Program-made: the position numbers and the translations under genes
Origin: JAERML01 sp035687895
GTDB taxonomy: Bacteria > Bacteroidota > Ignavibacteria > UBA10030 > UBA6906
Direction: 5' to 3'
Assembly: GCA_035687895.1 (NCBI GenBank)
Contig: DASRUE010000134.1
Coordinates: 1-10,042 of the forward strand
Length of the DNA: 10,042 bases
The notes under the pieces: generated by a model
Seen by the model: the letters and a program-made list of their open reading frames with translations, nothing else
Databases searched by the model: none
Told to the model about the DNA's origin: nothing
Part shown: positions 7,511 to 10,042 of the stretch, one piece after another
How positions within the stretch are numbered: position 1 is the stretch's first letter
How the letters are laid out: the number at the start of each line of letters is the position of its first letter

Positions 7511-7539
7511 TTGCAACTGGTGGCCGACATATCTATATT
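7511..7539 (+). promoter_or_regulatory. Candidate sigma70-like promoter for the secreted PLC/nuclease-fold gene
   Basis: TTGCAA at 7511-7516 and TATATT at 7534-7539 are separated by 17 bases. They match the general -35 (4 of 6) and -10 (5 of 6) consensus with ideal spacing. A start of transcription would fall near 7546, about 37 bases before ATG 7583. The site begins just past the right end of the 141-bp repeat. Bacteroidota themselves often use a different -7/-33 pattern, so this is only a candidate. Confidence 0.35.
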
Positions 7540-7582
7540 GTGCCGAACTGAATTTTCTTGTCTCTTGACGAGCTCTTCAAGA

Positions 7583-8725
7583 ATGCGACGATATATCCTC
7601 CCATTGCTTGTCGCCGGGATTCTCCTCGGCGCTTACCTTGACGCCTCCGGCTGGGGGTGGGATGCCCATCGATTTATTAACCGCAGGTCAGTCTACCACC
7701 TGCCGGGACAGATGGCGCTGTTCATCCAGGACAGTTCTTTTTTTGCCACGCATTCGGTGGACGCTGACCAGCGCCGCGTCAGCGGAGATACTTCTTTCTA
7801 CGCCGAGGGTCCCCGGCATTTCATGGATATCGATGACTATCCGGACTTTCACAACCTGCCCCGTTCGCTCGATTCCCTTATCGCTCTTTATGGCTGGGAG
7901 CGGGTGAAACAGAATGGCACCAACCCATGGGCCACCGTCTGGACACTCGACTCGCTCGTAAACCAACTTGCACGGGGTGAGTGGGCGAGAGCCACGCTCA
8001 CGGCAAGCGACCTCGGCCATTACGTGGGGGACGCCCACCAGCCCCTCCACAACACAAAGAACTACAATGGCCAGTTCTCGAACAACTACGGGATCCATTC
8101 CCGGTACGAGACCACCATGCTCAGCCCGACGTACTATCTTTCGTCTCTTTCCATCGTCCCCGACAGTGTTCGGTACATTGCTTCTCCGATTGAGTTCATC
8201 TTCGACTATATTCTCCACACCAACAGCCTCGTGGATACCGTTCTGCTTGCGGACACGTATGCAAAAGTGGTCTCCGGCTGGGATGGTAGTGGTGCTGCCC
8301 CGCCCACATACTATAACGCGCTCTGGTCGCGGACGCAAGCAATCACGTTGGATCAAATGCAGCGCGGCACAGAGGACCTTGCCAGCCTTTGGTACACCGC
8401 CTGGGTTGATGCCGGCCTGATTCTTCCGACTGATGTTGAAATTCCCGGCAACACCCAGCCCGCAGAGTTCGGGCTCGACCAGAATTTTCCGAACCCCTTC
8501 AATCCGACTACAACCATTTCCTACCATCTGCAGGTGGGTGGCACCGTCGCTCTCAGAGTTTACTCACTTGATGGTCGTGAGGTTGCTGCACCCGTACTTG
8601 CAAACCAATCGGCAGGGTATCACTCCGTCAAGTTCACCGCAAGCAGCCTTGCCAGCGGGGTTTATCTTTACCGTCTTCAACTTGGCTCCTTCTCGCAAAC
8701 GAAAAAGTTCATTCTGCTAAAATAG
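7583..8725 (+). CDS. Secreted zinc phospholipase C / S1-P1 nuclease-fold protein with type IX sorting domain
   Basis: This 380-residue protein has the trinuclear zinc site of the phospholipase C / S1-P1 nuclease superfamily. The signal peptide (MRRYILPLLVAGILLGAYL) probably ends at ASG, leaving Trp24 as mature residue 1. WGWDAH then puts His29 five residues on, exactly as Trp1-His6 in P1 nuclease. Further likely ligands are Asp60 or Asp62, His79 (RHFMDIDDY), His146, Asp150 and His156 (HYVGDAHQPLH), then His172 and Glu176 (HSRYE). The last ligand is Glu, as in zinc-dependent phospholipase C, where nucleases usually have Asp, so the substrate could be a phospholipid or a nucleic acid. From about 296 to the end lies a sorting domain (FGLDQNFPNPFNPTTTISY to SGVYLYRLQLG) for type IX secretion or surface attachment. 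The frame is open upstream to 7364, but that part overlaps a repeat and lacks a signal peptide; no clear ribosome binding site precedes 7583. Confidence 0.85.
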   Translation: MRRYILPLLVAGILLGAYLDASGWGWDAHRFINRRSVYHLPGQMALFIQDSSFFATHSVDADQRRVSGDTSFYAEGPRHFMDIDDYPDFHNLPRSLDSLIALYGWERVKQNGTNPWATVWTLDSLVNQLARGEWARATLTASDLGHYVGDAHQPLHNTKNYNGQFSNNYGIHSRYETTMLSPTYYLSSLSIVPDSVRYIASPIEFIFDYILHTNSLVDTVLLADTYAKVVSGWDGSGAAPPTYYNALWSRTQAITLDQMQRGTEDLASLWYTAWVDAGLILPTDVEIPGNTQPAEFGLDQNFPNPFNPTTTISYHLQVGGTVALRVYSLDGREVAAPVLANQSAGYHSVKFTASSLASGVYLYRLQLGSFSQTKKFILLK

Positions 8726-8744
8726 CTTTTCCGCAACACCTGCC

Positions 8745-9347
8745 ATGACAAAGAAGAGCACACCGCATTCTTCAACAACCACGCTCCACATTAGGAACAT
8801 GGTCTGTAATCGGTGCATCAAAGTTGTGGGTGAGGAACTGAAGAACCTTGGACTGGATGTCAGAAGCCTCAGTCTTGGTGAGGCAGTGGTGGGTGGGGAA
8901 GTGCAAGGGGCTCTTTTGGAGAGCGTCAAGAGGGCGTTGGAACAGAACGGCTTTGAGCTGATCGAAGACCGACGGATCAAGACCATCGAGCGGATCAAGC
9001 AGGCGATACTGAAGCTGGTGCGGAGCGAAGCGCTGGAAACGGAGTTCAGCGGCAAGTACTCAGAGTACCTTGCCCGCGAGCTCAGCCAGGACTACCACGG
9101 CCTGAGCACACTCTTCTCCTCCCTCGAAAGCATGACCATCGAACATTACACCATCCTCCAGAAAATCGAACGAGTCAAGGAACTCCTCAAGTACGGCGAA
9201 TTGACGCTCAGCGAAATCTCCTACAAGCTTGGCTACAGTAGCGTCGCCCATCTCTCCAATCAGTTTAAGAAAGTCACCGGCATGACGCCAAGCCAGTTCA
9301 AGAAGATGGTAGCAAACGTCCGCCTGCCGCTTGACAAGGTAGTATAG
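8745..9347 (+). CDS. AraC-family regulator with N-terminal HMA-like metal-binding domain
   Basis: This 200-residue protein joins two domains. Residues about 12-75 look like a heavy-metal-associated (HMA) ferredoxin-like domain: a first strand, the metal loop NMVCNRC with Cys21 and Cys24, then helix IKVVGEELKNLGL and the closing VKRALEQNGFELIED. Residues about 100-190 form an AraC DNA-binding domain with two helix-turn-helix units, the first around 105-135 and the second LTLSEISYKLGYSSVAHLSNQFKKVTGMTPSQF (listed here as residues 154-185). HMA domains commonly bind Cu(I), Zn or similar soft metals through the two cysteines, so a metal-responsive transcription factor is a fair inference; the metal and targets are unknown. 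The gene begins 19 bases after the secreted enzyme and may share its transcript. No metal-efflux gene is in the window. Similar HMA-AraC proteins occur in Bacteroidota as I recall. Confidence 0.85.
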   Translation: MTKKSTPHSSTTTLHIRNMVCNRCIKVVGEELKNLGLDVRSLSLGEAVVGGEVQGALLESVKRALEQNGFELIEDRRIKTIERIKQAILKLVRSEALETEFSGKYSEYLARELSQDYHGLSTLFSSLESMTIEHYTILQKIERVKELLKYGELTLSEISYKLGYSSVAHLSNQFKKVTGMTPSQFKKMVANVRLPLDKVV

Positions 9348-9381
9348 AAATGCGGTTGGAAAGTGCAGAGGTCAAGAACTT

Positions 9382-9476
9382 ACCACAAAGACCCCAAGAC
9401 ACCAAGTTGGAAATAATCAAGAGCGGGCCGGAAAGCTCATACCTCAAACTCCTTCGTGCCTTTGTGACTTTGTGGT
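9382..9476. repeat. 95-bp inverted-repeat element (ACCACAAAG ends)
   Basis: Two 25-base arms, 9382-9406 and 9452-9476, are inverted copies matching at 20 of 25 positions, including the outermost nine (ACCACAAAG / CTTTGTGGT). They enclose a 45-base centre with no coding sign. The arms are made of a short beat, C-AAAG or C-CAAG, repeated every eight bases or so. The right arm runs into a pyrimidine-rich tract (TTTTCTTTTTC, 9475-9485), so the folded RNA could also help end transcription of the regulator gene upstream. I recall repeats of this ACCACAAAGACAC type scattered in many bacterial genomes; that is from memory. The element covers the possible GTG/TTG-type start at 9472, which argues for the editing gene starting at 9514. 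Confidence 0.6.
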
Positions 9477-9513
9477 TTTCTTTTTCACGGTGTTGTCATC
9501 CGAACTTCTAGTC

Positions 9514-9957
9514 ATGGCCAAAGACTACGACCCGCGCATGCACACTGCCGAGCACATCCTGAACCAGACAATGGTCCGGATGTTCAACAGGGGGCGGTCC
9601 TTCAGCGCACATATTGAAAAGAAGAAATCGAAATGCGACTATCGCCACTTCGAGCGCGATCTCACGGAGGACGAGCGGAAGGAGATCGAACGACGTGTGA
9701 ACGATGAGATCGCTGCCGATATGCAGGTGACGGAGAGCTTCATGCCTCGAGCCGAGGCGGATCGATTGTTCAACCTTGACAAACTCCCCGATACTGCCGG
9801 TGATACACTCCGCATCATCCGTATCGGTGACTACGACGCGTGCCCGTGCCGGGGACAACATGTTCACTCGACAAAAGAGATCGGTGGGTTCCGGATCATA
9901 TCGACGTCGTTCGAAAATGGGGTGCTGAGGGTGAGGTTTAAGATCGAAGAGAGTTGA
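9514..9957 (+). CDS. alaX: AlaX-type alanyl-tRNA editing protein (stand-alone)
   Basis: This 147-residue protein matches the editing domain found in alanyl-tRNA synthetase and, as a free protein, in AlaX. These trans-editing enzymes hydrolyse wrongly charged Ser-tRNA(Ala) or Gly-tRNA(Ala) in the cytoplasm. The zinc site is complete: His10 and His14 in HTAEHIL (HxxxH), and Cys112 and His116 in CRGQH, the equivalent of CGGTH in the synthetase, followed by the usual STKEIGGFRI. The protein lacks the N-terminal beta-barrel and glycine-rich motif of longer AlaX forms, so it is a minimal version. I chose ATG 9514 because the frame upstream to 9472 runs into the inverted-repeat element and encodes an unlikely VFFFTVLSSELLV leader; no strong ribosome binding site is visible. 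Substrate may differ from alanine editing, since related domains also occur in threonyl systems. Confidence 0.87.
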   Translation: MAKDYDPRMHTAEHILNQTMVRMFNRGRSFSAHIEKKKSKCDYRHFERDLTEDERKEIERRVNDEIAADMQVTESFMPRAEADRLFNLDKLPDTAGDTLRIIRIGDYDACPCRGQHVHSTKEIGGFRIISTSFENGVLRVRFKIEES

Positions 9958-9972
9958 ATGATCTCAAGATAT

Positions 9973-10016
9973 CCCTTCGCTACACACGATCCGGGGAATA
10001 GTGTCGGAAGGGTTTT
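9973..10016 (+). terminator. Probable intrinsic terminator after the editing gene
   Basis: CCCTTC (9973-9978) pairs with GAAGGG (10007-10012), with a further ACAC/GTGT helix inside (9984-9987 with 10001-10004), and TTTT follows directly at 10013-10016. It lies 16 bases after the stop of the editing gene. The stem is short with an uneven internal loop and the T-run has only four bases, so termination may be weak. Beyond it, to 10042, no feature is visible. Confidence 0.45.
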
Positions 10017-10042
10017 CAGATTGTCCAGATGAATCTGTTCGC

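Noticed and set aside
7688..8527. A 279-residue - strand frame opposite the PLC/nuclease-fold gene.
   Set aside because: No domain signature; the + strand holds a complete zinc site and sorting domain.
9382..9476. CRISPR-like array suggested by the recurring C-AAAG beat.
   Set aside because: There are only two arms, in inverted rather than direct orientation, with no evenly spaced unique spacers and no cas genes.

Overview
The window reads as chromosome from a Gram-negative bacterium of the wider Bacteroidota/Chlorobiota group, with an Ignavibacteria- or Kryptonia-like lineage most likely. The main clue is a secreted protein at 7583-8725 that ends in the NFPNPFNPTTTISY-type C-terminal sorting domain used with type IX secretion in that group. 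The ExbD-TonB / PstS-like / TPR gene order, an HMA-AraC regulator and weak Shine-Dalgarno signals on several genes also fit. This is inference from motifs; no search was run.

Left half (1-6642, all + strand): a tightly packed cluster that looks like one operon. It begins inside an exbD-type gene (the membrane anchor is cut off), followed by tonB, a 68-residue two-helix membrane protein, a PstS-like lipoprotein, a 16-repeat TPR protein and a secreted M1 zinc aminopeptidase with C-terminal HEAT-like repeats. The small protein, the lipoprotein and the TPR protein are joined by 4-base ATGA overlaps, and the aminopeptidase starts 10 bases after the TPR gene. The cluster suggests energised outer-membrane import (ExbD/TonB) tied to periplasmic binding, scaffolding and peptide processing. 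The one large break, between tonB and the 68-residue gene, holds a 20-bp stem whose right arm could instead pair with the next ribosome binding site.

Middle (6643-7582): a convergent NUDIX hydrolase of the CoA-pyrophosphatase type on the - strand. Its upstream side holds a 141-bp element with imperfect terminal inverted repeats and two internal hairpins, followed by a sigma70-like promoter facing right.

Right part (7583-10042, + strand): a secreted zinc phospholipase C / S1-P1 nuclease-fold enzyme with a sorting domain, then 19 bases later an HMA-AraC regulator that is probably metal-responsive. A 95-bp inverted-repeat element follows, then a free-standing AlaX-type alanyl-tRNA editing protein, with a probable terminator near the right edge.

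Most genes belong to known families. The parts most likely to be under-described are the tonB-downstream RNA structure, the Ton/PstS-like/TPR/M1 cluster with its small membrane protein, the two non-coding inverted-repeat elements, and the HMA-AraC fusion.
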